Below, piece after piece: positions 30,686 through 38,257 of a stretch of 52,788 nucleotides of DNA. Origin of the DNA: Streptomyces filipinensis (GTDB lineage Bacteria; Actinomycetota; Actinomycetes; Streptomycetales; Streptomycetaceae); NCBI RefSeq assembly GCF_014649495.1, contig NZ_BMTD01000018.1:122229-175016 (forward strand). The letters are read 5' to 3'. The notes under the pieces are model-generated. The model was not told the DNA's origin. It did not search any database and was given only the letters and a program-made list of their open reading frames with translations. Both the position numbers and the translations under genes were made by a program. Within the stretch, counting starts at the first letter, position 1; the number at the start of each line of letters is the position of its first letter.

Positions 30686-31390
30686 TTGAGCCGCTCGGTT
30701 CTCGTCACCGGAGGCAACCGGGGCATCGGCCTCGCCATCGCCCGCGCATTCGCCGACGCCGGCGACAAGGTCGCGATCACGTACCGCTCGGGTGAGCCGC
30801 CGGCTGGCTTCCTTGCCGTCAAGTGCGACATCACCGACGCCGAGCAGGTGGAGCAGGCCTACAAGGAGATCGAGGACCAGCACGGTCCGGTCGAGGTTCT
30901 CGTCGCCAACGCCGGCGTCACGAAGGACCAGCTCCTGATGCGCATGTCCGAGGAGGACTTCACCTCGGTCATCGACACCAACCTCACCGGCACCTTCCGT
31001 GTCGTCAAGCGCGCCAACCGCGGCATGCTGCGCGCCAAGAAGGGCCGCGTCATCCTGATCTCGTCCGTGGTCGGACTGCTCGGCTCGGCGGGCCAGGCGA
31101 ACTACGCCGCCTCCAAGGCCGCCCTGGTCGGCTTCGCGCGCTCCCTCGCCCGTGAGCTGGGCTCGCGCAACCTCACCTTCAACGTCGTCGCGCCCGGTTT
31201 CGTCGACACCGACATGACCAAGGTGCTCACCGACGAGCAGCGCCAGAACATCGTCTCGCAGGTGCCGCTCGGCCGTTACGCGCAGCCGGAGGAGATCGCC
31301 GCGACGGTGCGGTTCCTCGCCTCGGACGACGCCTCGTACATCACTGGAGCCGTCATTCCCGTTGACGGCGGACTGGGAATGGGTCACTGA
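30686..31390 (+). CDS. fabG: 3-oxoacyl-ACP reductase FabG (FAS-II)
   Basis: 234 residues from a TTG start at 30686, with AAAGGG about 9 nt upstream. The SDR motifs are intact: 'VLVTGGNRGIGLAIA', 'VANAGVTKD', Ser in 'ILISSVVGLLGSAGQ', and Tyr-x3-Lys in 'ANYAASKAALVG'. The C-terminal 'ITGAVIPVDGGLGMGH' is FabG-like. It reduces beta-ketoacyl-ACP with NADPH in fatty-acid elongation. inhA starts 5 nt after the stop; the pair mirrors the mycobacterial mabA-inhA operon. Confidence 0.94.
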   Translation: MSRSVLVTGGNRGIGLAIARAFADAGDKVAITYRSGEPPAGFLAVKCDITDAEQVEQAYKEIEDQHGPVEVLVANAGVTKDQLLMRMSEEDFTSVIDTNLTGTFRVVKRANRGMLRAKKGRVILISSVVGLLGSAGQANYAASKAALVGFARSLARELGSRNLTFNVVAPGFVDTDMTKVLTDEQRQNIVSQVPLGRYAQPEEIAATVRFLASDDASYITGAVIPVDGGLGMGH

Positions 31391-31395
31391 TCACC

Positions 31396-32163
31396 ATGAG
31401 CGGAATTCTCGAGGGCAAGCGCGTCCTGATCACCGGTGTGCTGATGGAGTCCTCCATCGCCTTCCACGCCGCCAAGCTGGCCCAGGAGCAGGGCGCCGAG
31501 ATCATCCTGACCGCGTTCCCGCGGCCCACGCTGACCGAGCGCATCGCCAAGAAGCTGCCCAAGCCCACCAAGGTCATCGAGCTCGACGTCACCAACGACG
31601 AGCACATGGGCCGCCTGGCCGACGTCGTCGGCGAGGAGCTCGGCGGCCTGGACGGCGTCGTGCACTCCATCGGCTTCGCGCCGCAGGACGCGCTCGGCGG
31701 CAACTTCCTCAACACGCCGTTCGAGTCGGTCGCCACGGCCATGCACGTCTCGGCGTACTCCCTGAAGTCGCTGACCATGGCCTGCCTGCCGCTGATGCAG
31801 AACGGCGGCTCCGTCGTCGGCCTCACCTTCGACGCCCAGTACGCCTGGCCGCAGTACGACTGGATGGGCCCGGCCAAGGCCGCCCTGGAGGCCACCAGCC
31901 GGTACATCGCGCGCGACCTGGGCAAGCAGAACATCCGCTGCAACCTCATCTCCGCGGGCCCGATCGGCTCCATGGCCGCCAAGTCCATCCCCGGCTTCAG
32001 CGACCTGGCCTCCGTGTGGGACACCCGCTCCCCGCTGGAGTGGGACCTCAAGGACCCGGAGCCGGCCGGCAAGGGCATCGTCGCGCTGCTGAGCGACTGG
32101 TTCCCGAAGACCACCGGCGAGATCATCCACGTCGACGGCGGTCTGCACGCGATCGGCGCGTGA
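31396..32163 (+). CDS. inhA: enoyl-ACP reductase InhA/FabI
   Basis: 255 residues. It is InhA-like rather than FabI of enterobacteria: 'GKRVLITGVLMESSIAFHAA', 'VVHSIGFAPQ' around the cofactor-site serine, and the catalytic Tyr/Lys in 'YDWMGPAKAALEATSRY'. The C-terminal 'TTGEIIHVDGGLHAIGA' is conserved. It catalyses the last reduction in FAS-II elongation using NADH. It is co-transcribed with fabG and followed by a strong hairpin. Confidence 0.94.
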   Translation: MSGILEGKRVLITGVLMESSIAFHAAKLAQEQGAEIILTAFPRPTLTERIAKKLPKPTKVIELDVTNDEHMGRLADVVGEELGGLDGVVHSIGFAPQDALGGNFLNTPFESVATAMHVSAYSLKSLTMACLPLMQNGGSVVGLTFDAQYAWPQYDWMGPAKAALEATSRYIARDLGKQNIRCNLISAGPIGSMAAKSIPGFSDLASVWDTRSPLEWDLKDPEPAGKGIVALLSDWFPKTTGEIIHVDGGLHAIGA

Positions 32164-32190
32164 CCGCCTCCGCTCGCGCGTGACCTGTGA

Positions 32191-32226
32191 CCGAGGCCCG
32201 CACCCCGCAGGGGGCGCGGGCCTCGG
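32191..32226 (+). terminator. terminator after fabG-inhA
   Basis: CCGAGGCCCGC (32191-32201) pairs perfectly with GCGGGCCTCGG (32216-32226), and CCCC-gca-GGGG adds an inner stem. It starts 28 nt after the inhA stop. Confidence 0.75.
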
Positions 32227-32381
32227 CCGTACGGGCGCACGGGGGCGGGAAGGGCCGGCACCACGGCGCGGGGCGTCACCCGTTCGGCCCACCGGCCGGG
32301 CGTCCACCGGCCCGGGCGGCGCACCCTGGATTACGCGTGCACCCACGCGTCCCTCCGCAGCCCGGCCGAGGAGGTCCCCTT

Positions 32382-32732
32382 GTGCGCCTGTCCCGCAGCC
32401 TGGCCCCGGTGACCGTGGCCGTGGCCCTCGTGCTCTTCCTGCCGTACGAGGCGATGCCCTACGCGCGCGTGGACGACGGAAAGCCACCCGCGCCGAACCT
32501 CTTCGGAGCCTCGTGCCGCACGACCGTCCGCGGCTCCCAGGTGGTGGCCTACTGCCACAACCCCTATGCCGACATCGACCGCGTGCGTCTGCACATCGAG
32601 TGCGCCCGCTGGTGGGACATCGACACCGACAGCGCACCGGTGGACACCGAGCCCGCCATGACCGTGCGGCTCGCCGGCCGGTGCTGGAAGGAAGTCCGCT
32701 CGGTGTGGATCAGCCACCAGAGGGAACACTGA
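32382..32732 (+). CDS. small secreted protein with four cysteines
   Basis: 116 residues from a GTG with GAGGAGG upstream (32368-32374). An N-terminal signal-like segment 'RSLAPVTVAVALVLFLPYEA' is followed by a compact domain with four cysteines in 'FGASCRTTV', 'VAYCHNPYAD', 'HIECARWWD' and 'AGRCWKEVR', enough for two disulfides. I do not recognise the family. The longer frame from 32187 crosses the inhA terminator and is not plausible. Convergent with the GntR gene, 9 nt between stops. Confidence 0.65.
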   Translation: MRLSRSLAPVTVAVALVLFLPYEAMPYARVDDGKPPAPNLFGASCRTTVRGSQVVAYCHNPYADIDRVRLHIECARWWDIDTDSAPVDTEPAMTVRLAGRCWKEVRSVWISHQREH

Positions 32733-32741
32733 GCCGCCGGT

Positions 32742-33434
32742 TCAGTCACCGGAACGCGCGCTGAACCGGCCCGGGCGGCACAGGAACGGATAGCTCCCGG
32801 CCTCGGCCGCCGCCGCCTCCGCGTCCCCGGCACGGATCGCGTCCACGAGCCGCCGGTGGTCCATGTGCGTCTCCGGGGTCAGCTCCGCGCCGACGTCGGC
32901 GCGTAGCCAGTCGCGCAGCACCTCGCCCAGATCGGCGTACATCGCCGTCATCGCGTCGTTGTGGGAGGCGGCCACGACGGCCAGGTGGAAGGTGGCGTCG
33001 GCGGTCACGAAGGCCTCCGCCTCGCCCGTCTCCCAGGCCGCCTCGCGCCGCTCCAGCAGCGTGCCGAGCTGCTTGAGGTCCTTCTCGGTGCGCCGCTCGG
33101 CTGCCAGCTTCGCCGCGGCGGACTCCAGCGCCGCGCGCAGCTCCGCGATGTGCCGGGGGTCGGCGTCGGCGAACCTGCGGTGCATCACGCCGGCCAGCTC
33201 GCTCGTCGCCACCACATAGGTGCCGGAGCCCTGCCGGATGTCCAGCAGACCGTTGTGGGCGAGGGCGCGGACGGCCTCGCGGACGGTGTTGCGGGCGACG
33301 CCGAGCTGCTCGACCAGTTCCGGTTCCGTCGGGATGCGTGACCCGACCGGCCACTCACCGGAGGCGATCTGGTTGCGCAGTGCCGAGATGACCTGCTCGG
33401 ACAGCGCCGAACGGCGCGGGTGGCTCAGGGGCAT
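32742..33434 (-). CDS. GntR-family (FadR subfamily) transcriptional regulator
   Basis: 230 residues. The winged helix is at the N-terminus: 'LSEQVISALRNQIASGEWPV', 'SRIPTEPELVEQLGVARNTV' and 'REAVRALAHNGLLDIRQGSG'. The C-terminal FCD domain is all-helical, with 'FHLAVVAASHNDAM' and 'HRRLVDAIRAGDAEAA' giving the His/Asp metal-ligand positions of that fold. It probably controls the divergent MFS gene, whose upstream region carries an AATCAT/ATGATT palindrome. The effector is presumably a small carboxylate bound in the FCD pocket. Confidence 0.9.
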   Translation of the reverse strand: MPLSHPRRSALSEQVISALRNQIASGEWPVGSRIPTEPELVEQLGVARNTVREAVRALAHNGLLDIRQGSGTYVVATSELAGVMHRRFADADPRHIAELRAALESAAAKLAAERRTEKDLKQLGTLLERREAAWETGEAEAFVTADATFHLAVVAASHNDAMTAMYADLGEVLRDWLRADVGAELTPETHMDHRRLVDAIRAGDAEAAAAEAGSYPFLCRPGRFSARSGD

Positions 33435-33487
33435 GGCACACCTTCGCACGACGGTCCCGGACGGGAGCGTCCCGGGAGTGGACAACC

Positions 33488-33510
33488 AATCATCCTATGA
33501 TTCTATGATG
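33488..33510. promoter_or_regulatory. candidate operator for the FadR-type regulator
   Basis: AATCAT-cct-ATGATT (33488-33502) is a perfect palindrome and overlaps a direct repeat of YCTATGAT (33495-33502 and 33503-33510). It is strikingly AT-rich for this genome and lies between the divergent regulator and transporter. Confidence 0.6.
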
Positions 33511-33540
33511 AGTCTCATGGCATGTGAGGAAACCCGGACC

Positions 33541-34836
33541 GTGGAGACCCGTACGGCGATGTCACCGACCGAGCGCGGTACGGCCGCCGCGACGAGCACC
33601 CCCGAGACGCCACCCGGCGCGGGCCGCACGCGCGCGTGGGCGACCCGTCTGGTCGTGGTCGGCATCGTGCTGTCCGCGCTGAACCTCCGTCCGGCCATCA
33701 CGAGCCTCGGCGCGCTCCTGGAGGAGGTCCGCGACGGGCTCGGCATGAGCGGAAGCGTGGCCGGCCTGCTCACCTCCGTGCCCCCGCTCTGCTTCGCGGT
33801 CTTCGGTGTCACCGCTCCCCGCCTGGCCCGCCGCTTCGGGCCTGCCGCGGTGGTGTGCGCCGGTATGGCCGCCATCACCGCGGGCCTGCTCATACGGCCC
33901 TACCTCGGCAGCACGGCCGGCTTCCTGGCCGCGAGCGCGCTCGCCCTGATGGGCATCGCCGTCAGCAACGTGCTCATGCCGGTCATCGTCAAGCGCTGGT
34001 TCCCCGACCGGGTCGGCTCCATGACCGGCCTGTACTCGATGGCCCTCGCCCTCGGCACCTCCCTCGCCGCCGCGGTGACCGTGCCCCTGACCGACGCCCT
34101 GGGCGGCGGCTGGCAGTCCGGCCTCGCCGTGTGGGCCGCCATCGCCGGCACCGCCGTGCTGCCCTGGCTGCCGCTGGTGCGGGAGCGCGGCACCCCCGCC
34201 GCCCCGCCGCAGGAGCCCGCCTCCGGGGCCGCCACGCGGCACGCCCCGCTGCGCATCACCCGCAGCCGCACCGCCTGGGCGCTCGCCGTCTTCTTCGGCC
34301 TCCAGGCCACCGCCGCCTACGTCACCATGGGCTGGATGCCGCAGATCTTCCGGGACGCCGGTGTCCCGGCCGGCACCGCGGGCGTGCTGCTCGCCGTCAC
34401 CATGGTGATGGGTGTGCCGCTGGCCTTCGTCATCCCGCGGGTCGCCACCCGGTTGCCCCATCAGGGGCCGATCGTGCTGGTCCTGGGCGTGTGCGGTCTT
34501 GCCGGGTACACCGGCCTCTACGTCGCGCCGGCTGCCGGAGCCTGGGCCTGGGCCCTGCTGCTCGGCGTCTCCAACTGCGCCTTTCCGCTGGCCCTCACGA
34601 TGGTCGGCATGCGGGCCAGGAGCGGCCCGGGCGTGGCCCAGCTGTCCGCGTTCGCGCAGAGCACCGGCTATCTGATCTCCATCCCCGGCCCGCTGCTGGT
34701 CGGCGTGCTCTACCAGCACAGCGGCGGCTGGGGCCTGCCGATCGCCCTCATGGCGGGCCTGATGGTGCCGCAGATGGTGGTGGGCTTCCTGGCGGGCCGC
34801 GACCGCACGGTGGAGGAGGAGGCGGCCGGGCGCTGA
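33541..34836 (+). CDS. MFS transporter, CynX/NimT (cyanate-like) family
   Basis: 431 residues and about 12 membrane helices. The start of helix 1 'VVVGIVLSALNLRPAITSLG' with its Asn-Leu-Arg-Pro-Ala is the signature of CynX/NimT transporters, which move cyanate, 2-nitroimidazole or related small molecules. 'VTAPRLARRFG' is the MFS loop 2-3 motif. I prefer GTG 33541 (GAGGAA 9 nt upstream); in-frame ATGs at 33505, 33508 and 33517 are alternatives but would put translation into the putative operator. A 39-residue partner follows. Confidence 0.85.
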   Translation: METRTAMSPTERGTAAATSTPETPPGAGRTRAWATRLVVVGIVLSALNLRPAITSLGALLEEVRDGLGMSGSVAGLLTSVPPLCFAVFGVTAPRLARRFGPAAVVCAGMAAITAGLLIRPYLGSTAGFLAASALALMGIAVSNVLMPVIVKRWFPDRVGSMTGLYSMALALGTSLAAAVTVPLTDALGGGWQSGLAVWAAIAGTAVLPWLPLVRERGTPAAPPQEPASGAATRHAPLRITRSRTAWALAVFFGLQATAAYVTMGWMPQIFRDAGVPAGTAGVLLAVTMVMGVPLAFVIPRVATRLPHQGPIVLVLGVCGLAGYTGLYVAPAAGAWAWALLLGVSNCAFPLALTMVGMRARSGPGVAQLSAFAQSTGYLISIPGPLLVGVLYQHSGGWGLPIALMAGLMVPQMVVGFLAGRDRTVEEEAAGR

Positions 34837-34879
34837 CCCCCGCGCGGGAGATCCGGCGGAAAGGTGCGAGACTGGGCGC

Positions 34880-34999
34880 ATGCAGCCTGTGCTCGACCCG
34901 AACCCGCAGAACGGCCAGAAGAAGATGCTGCTCGTCTTCGGCTCGTTCTTCGCCATCTTCGTCGTCATCGCCGTCATCGCGACCCTCGCCTCCCCGTGA
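34880..34999 (+). CDS. SGM_5486-type transporter-associated small membrane protein (39 aa)
   Basis: MQPVLDPNPQNGQKKM followed by one hydrophobic helix 'LLVFGSFFAIFVVIAVIATL' and a stop. It starts 43 nt after the MFS stop. NCBI recognises a family called SGM_5486 transporter-associated protein that accompanies CynX/NimT-type MFS genes in Streptomyces; this sequence and place fit it (recalled). Every codon ends in G or C except CCT, so it behaves as a real gene. It probably sits in the membrane with the transporter. Confidence 0.78.
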   Translation: MQPVLDPNPQNGQKKMLLVFGSFFAIFVVIAVIATLASP

Positions 35000-35050
35000 C
35001 GGTCGCCGCCGGGCGGCGTCCCGGCCCGTGTCCGGCGGCGGGGGTGGGGA

Positions 35051-35075
35051 TACCCCCACCATCCCCTAGGGGGTA
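35051..35075. promoter_or_regulatory. TACCCCC...GGGGGTA inverted repeat (CsoR-like operator pattern)
   Basis: TACCCCC (35051-35057) and GGGGGTA (35069-35075) are separated by 11 nt, with CCCCTAGGGG inside. Copper-sensor CsoR operators in Gram-positives look similar (TACCC...GGGTA). No csoR gene is in the window, so this is tentative. Confidence 0.3.
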
Positions 35076-35140
35076 AGGGTCAGGGTCAACTGGGTGGAAG
35101 TCCGGATGGGTTGCCGGCCCTCGATTCCGTAGCTTCGAGA

Positions 35141-35163
35141 CGTGACCGTGGGACACGGTCACG
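35141..35163 (+). other. 10-bp perfect hairpin upstream of a small membrane-protein gene
   Basis: CGTGACCGTG-gga-CACGGTCACG, ending 20 nt before the GGAGG of the next gene. It could be an operator or leader hairpin. Confidence 0.4.
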
Positions 35164-35192
35164 GATCCGCGCGAAGACCCACGGAGGCGACC

Positions 35193-35399
35193 ATGCCGGC
35201 CCGCACCCCCTCCCGGCCCCACCCGGCGACCACGGGCGGCGTGGACATCCGGCTGCCCTGGTGGGCCCTCGCCCTGCCCGCGCTCGCCTTCCTCGCGCTC
35301 CTCGCGCTGATACTGAACCCGTCGGACGCGCACGCGGCGAGCGGCGATCCGGCGATCACGCACCTCTTCGAGCGCGCCCAGCAGCTCCTCACGCGCTGA
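35193..35399 (+). CDS. small single-pass membrane protein
   Basis: 68 residues from an ATG with GGAGG 5 nt upstream. 'WWALALPALAFLALLALIL' forms one helix or an uncleaved signal; the sequence after it, 'NPSDAHAASGDPAITHLFER', contains an AHA-A site that could be cut, leaving a secreted peptide of about 22 residues. Function unknown. It is preceded by a structured 190-bp region (CsoR-like repeat and a hairpin) and followed by the SixA-like gene. Confidence 0.7.
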   Translation: MPARTPSRPHPATTGGVDIRLPWWALALPALAFLALLALILNPSDAHAASGDPAITHLFERAQQLLTR

Positions 35400-35477
35400 C
35401 CCGGAGCCTCCGCGCGCGGTGAATCCGCATGTCAACTCCCTGCGCCCCCTGGCCTGTTTCATGCGAAGCTGGGTCCC

Positions 35478-35996
35478 ATGAGCGCCGCAGAACCTCGCAG
35501 GATCGTCCTCTTCCGGCATGCGAAAGCCGACTGGCCACAGGTGTCCGACCATGAGCGCCCGCTCGCCGAGCGGGGCCGTAAGGACGCCGCGGTCGCCGGA
35601 CGCAAGCTGGCCGACACCGGTATCACCTTCGACCTGGCCCTGTGCTCCACCGCCACCCGGACCCGCGAGACCTGGAAGCTCGCCGTCCACGAGCTGGCAC
35701 ACCGGCCGAAGACCGTCTACGAGGAGCGGGTCTACGAGGCCTCGCCCGGCGAACTGATCGCCGTGCTGAACGAGACGCCGGAAGACGTGCGGAACGTGAT
35801 CCTGATCGGCCACAACCCGGGCGTCCACGGCCTGGCCGACATCCTGTCCGGCACGGCCGAGGGCGACGCCCGGGAGCGGATGAACCGCCGGGGCTTCCCC
35901 GCGGCCGGCTTCGCCGTGCTGTCCTTCGACGGCGCCTGGAAGGCCCTGGAGCCGGGCGCGGCCACACTCACGGACTACTGGGCGCCCGCCGAGTGA
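35478..35996 (+). CDS. SixA-like histidine phosphatase
   Basis: 172 residues. The phosphohistidine catalytic start is 'RIVLFRHAKADWP' (RHA in place of the commoner RHG, as in SixA), then 'RPLAERGRKDAAVAG', 'STATRTRETW' and the second histidine in 'NVILIGHNPGVHGLAD'. SixA removes phosphate from histidine of phosphotransfer proteins; a more general phosphatase role is possible. It is cytosolic and convergent with serB over a perfect hairpin. Confidence 0.88.
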   Translation: MSAAEPRRIVLFRHAKADWPQVSDHERPLAERGRKDAAVAGRKLADTGITFDLALCSTATRTRETWKLAVHELAHRPKTVYEERVYEASPGELIAVLNETPEDVRNVILIGHNPGVHGLADILSGTAEGDARERMNRRGFPAAGFAVLSFDGAWKALEPGAATLTDYWAPAE

Positions 35997-36010
35997 CCTC
36001 ACGCAGACGC

Positions 36011-36043
36011 GAGGGCCCGGCACCCGCGCGGCGCCGGGCCCTC
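36011..36043. terminator. bidirectional terminator between sixA-like and serB
   Basis: GAGGGCCCGGC (36011-36021) pairs with GCCGGGCCCTC (36033-36043), 11 bp perfect, between two convergent stops. Confidence 0.75.
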
Positions 36044-36068
36044 CCGTAACCGGGCCGGCCGGACCGGC

Positions 36069-37292
36069 TCAGCCCTCGTCGTGCGTGTCGGCCGCCTCGA
36101 CCTCTTCGCGGGTGACGCCCAGCAGATACAGCACGGTGTCGAGGAAGGGGAAGTTCACCGCCGTGTGCGCCGCTTCGCGGACCACCGGCTTGGCGTTGAA
36201 GGCGACCCCCAGACCGGCCGCGTTCAGCATGTCCAGGTCATTGGCGCCGTCACCGATCGCCACCGTCTGTGAGAGCGGCACCCCCGCCTCCGCGGCGAAC
36301 CGGCGCAGCAGCCGCGCCTTCCCGGCACGGTCCACGATCTCGCCGGTGACCCGTCCGGTGAGCCTGCCGTCGACGATCTCCAGCGTGTTGGCCTGCGCGA
36401 AGTCCAGGCCCAAGCGTTCCTTCAGATCGTCCGTGACCTGGGTGAAGCCACCGGAGACGACACCGACCTGGTAGCCGAGCCGCTTCAGCGTGCGGATCAG
36501 GGTGCGCGCGCCCGGCGTCAGCCGGACCTCGTTGCGCACCTTCTCCACCACCGAGGCGTCCAGCCCCTCCAGCAGTGCCACGCGCGCGTGCAGCGACTGC
36601 TCGAAGTCCAGCTCCCCGCGCATCGCCGCCGCCGTCACCTCGGCGACCTTGTCCTCGCAGCCGGCGTGCGCCGCGAACAGCTCGATGACCTCGTCCTGGA
36701 TCAGCGTGGAGTCGACGTCCATGACCACCAGGCGCTGAGCGCGCCGGTGCAGCCCCGCCGAGACCACCGCGACATCGACACCCAGTGCCGCCGCGTCGGA
36801 GGCCAGGGCCGTGCGCAGCGGCTCGGTCTCCACACCGGAGACGGCGAACTCCACGGCCGTCACCGGGTACTTGGCGAGCCGGAAGATGCGGTCGATGTTG
36901 CCGCCGGTCTTCGCGATCCGGGCGGCGATGGCGGCCGTCGACTCGGCGGTCAGCGGATGCCCGAGGACGGTCACCAGGGACCGCCCGAGACCGCGCGGCC
37001 GGTTGTCGCCGTGCCCCGAGATGATCTCCGCCTGCATCTTCATCGACTCGGCCCAGCTGTGCACGGTGGCCCTCAGATCGCCCTCCAGGCCGGCCGGCGG
37101 CTGGGTGACCAGCGCGCACAGCACCAGGCGGCCCCGGGTGACGACCTGCTCGATGTCGACCACGTCGACCAGGTAGGCGGCCAGGGTGTCGAAGAGGCCG
37201 GCCGTGATGCCCGGCCTGTCCTTGCCGAAGATCTTGACAAGGAGAGTGGGGACCTCAGGGGTCTGGGAAGCGGCGGTCTGCGAAGCGCTCAT
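36069..37292 (-). CDS. serB: phosphoserine phosphatase SerB
   Basis: 407 residues. N-terminal ACT-type regulatory modules ('TLLVKIFGKDRPGITAGLFD', about 16-95, and a second around 105-180) precede the HAD catalytic domain: nucleophile 'MDVDSTLIQDE' (Asp192, Asp194), 'GVVSGGFTQV' motif II and 'VAIGDGANDLDML' motif IV. It performs the last step of serine biosynthesis. The ACT part probably senses serine. Start is ATG 37292. Stand-alone. Confidence 0.94.
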   Translation of the reverse strand: MSASQTAASQTPEVPTLLVKIFGKDRPGITAGLFDTLAAYLVDVVDIEQVVTRGRLVLCALVTQPPAGLEGDLRATVHSWAESMKMQAEIISGHGDNRPRGLGRSLVTVLGHPLTAESTAAIAARIAKTGGNIDRIFRLAKYPVTAVEFAVSGVETEPLRTALASDAAALGVDVAVVSAGLHRRAQRLVVMDVDSTLIQDEVIELFAAHAGCEDKVAEVTAAAMRGELDFEQSLHARVALLEGLDASVVEKVRNEVRLTPGARTLIRTLKRLGYQVGVVSGGFTQVTDDLKERLGLDFAQANTLEIVDGRLTGRVTGEIVDRAGKARLLRRFAAEAGVPLSQTVAIGDGANDLDMLNAAGLGVAFNAKPVVREAAHTAVNFPFLDTVLYLLGVTREEVEAADTHDEG

Positions 37293-37499
37293 GGTGTCAC
37301 CACCGTATCCGGCACCCAGTGCCGTCCGCCGCCGAGGTCCGCCTGACGGACACGGAACAATGGATGTCGCGCCGGTGTCAGGGATCTTGCCGCCGGAAGA
37401 CACCCTGCCCCCCGGCGCACGGCGGCCTCCGGCTCCACCTCGACTGTGCCACGAGACGCCCCGCCCGGCAGCGCCGGAGCGGCACGGGCCCGCCGCGCC

Positions 37500-37736
37500 T
37501 CAGCTGCCGTGCAGGAAGCCGTCCCCGTGAGCGGCGATGTGGGCTTCCAGGGCCGTCAGCGCCTGCTGAGTGGCCTCCGCCGCCCCGGAGCCGCGGCGCT
37601 CGGCGTAGTACGCCGCACCGAGCTGCTTCAGCAGATCGTTTCCGGCGCGCTGCTGCTGCAGCTCGTCCACCTTCTGCTTGCCCTGGTTCAGGGCGCTCTG
37701 GGCCTGTTCCCTGGCCCGGTCGAGAAAACCCGCCAT
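37500..37736 (-). CDS. small helical conserved protein
   Basis: 78 residues from the ATG at 37736, 5 nt after GGAGG; a GTG one codon earlier is too close to the ribosome site. The sequence is helical and charged: 'MAGFLDRAREQAQSALNQGK', 'QKVDELQQQRAGNDLLKQLG', then 'AAYYAERRGSGAAEATQQAL'. No membrane segment or known active site. It resembles a widespread unnamed Streptomyces protein. Followed downstream (minus) by the serB gene after 207 bp. Confidence 0.72.
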   Translation of the reverse strand: MAGFLDRAREQAQSALNQGKQKVDELQQQRAGNDLLKQLGAAYYAERRGSGAAEATQQALTALEAHIAAHGDGFLHGS

Positions 37737-38257
37737 CACTGCCTCCTATCGCCTAGCGCCATCACTTCCCGCTTCCCGCTCCCGCATACCCACCCCAAGG
37801 GCGCGGACGCCGATCGCGTGATCGCGGCCCTGGGCGGCGGCCCGGCCTCCGGGGTCCGCGAGGGCGGCCGGATCCGGGGACGGCCAGGCGGTCGCCATGG
37901 GTGGTCAGGGCCCTCCCGCCCACCCCCGGCGGCAGCGCTCGCCGGCCCGCCCGCGCGAGGCGCCCGTGGTCACCGTGCCCGCGCGAGGCGCCCGTGGTCA
38001 CCGTGCCCGCGTGGGCCAGGAGTTCGTCCGGTGCGGGGACAACTCCGGCCGTGGACACGGGCGTAGGATGTTTGTCCCTCTCGCCGGGATTGCCACTCTC
38101 CAGACCGGTTTCCACCGTCGACGCGCCGAGTTGGAGCGTGCGCCGGCGCTCGTGACAAGGCCCGGGTTTCGGTCAGCGGCCCGAGCCTGAAATAGTTCCC
38201 CACGATGTTCGACATCCCTAGACTCCCTGCGACGGGGGTAACTCGGGGGACAACTCA
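37737..38257. other. 521-bp intergenic region with no gene
   Basis: No frame here has coding character plus a ribosome site. It contains the 28-bp tandem duplication (37953-38008) and, close to the FHA-ABC gene, TAGACT (38218-38223), which may be its -10 element, with the weak -35 TTCCCC 17 nt upstream. The rest is unremarkable GC-rich DNA. Confidence 0.6.
37953..38008. repeat. two perfect tandem copies of a 28-bp unit
   Basis: GCGCGAGGCGCCCGTGGTCA followed by CCGTGCCC is repeated without change at 37953-37980 and 37981-38008. It lies in the long gap between divergent genes. Perfect identity suggests a recent slippage duplication. Confidence 0.85.

Noticed and set aside
37740..38215. small open frames in the gap before the FHA-ABC gene
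   Set aside because: All are Arg/Pro-rich, lack ribosome sites and run through the 28-bp duplication.
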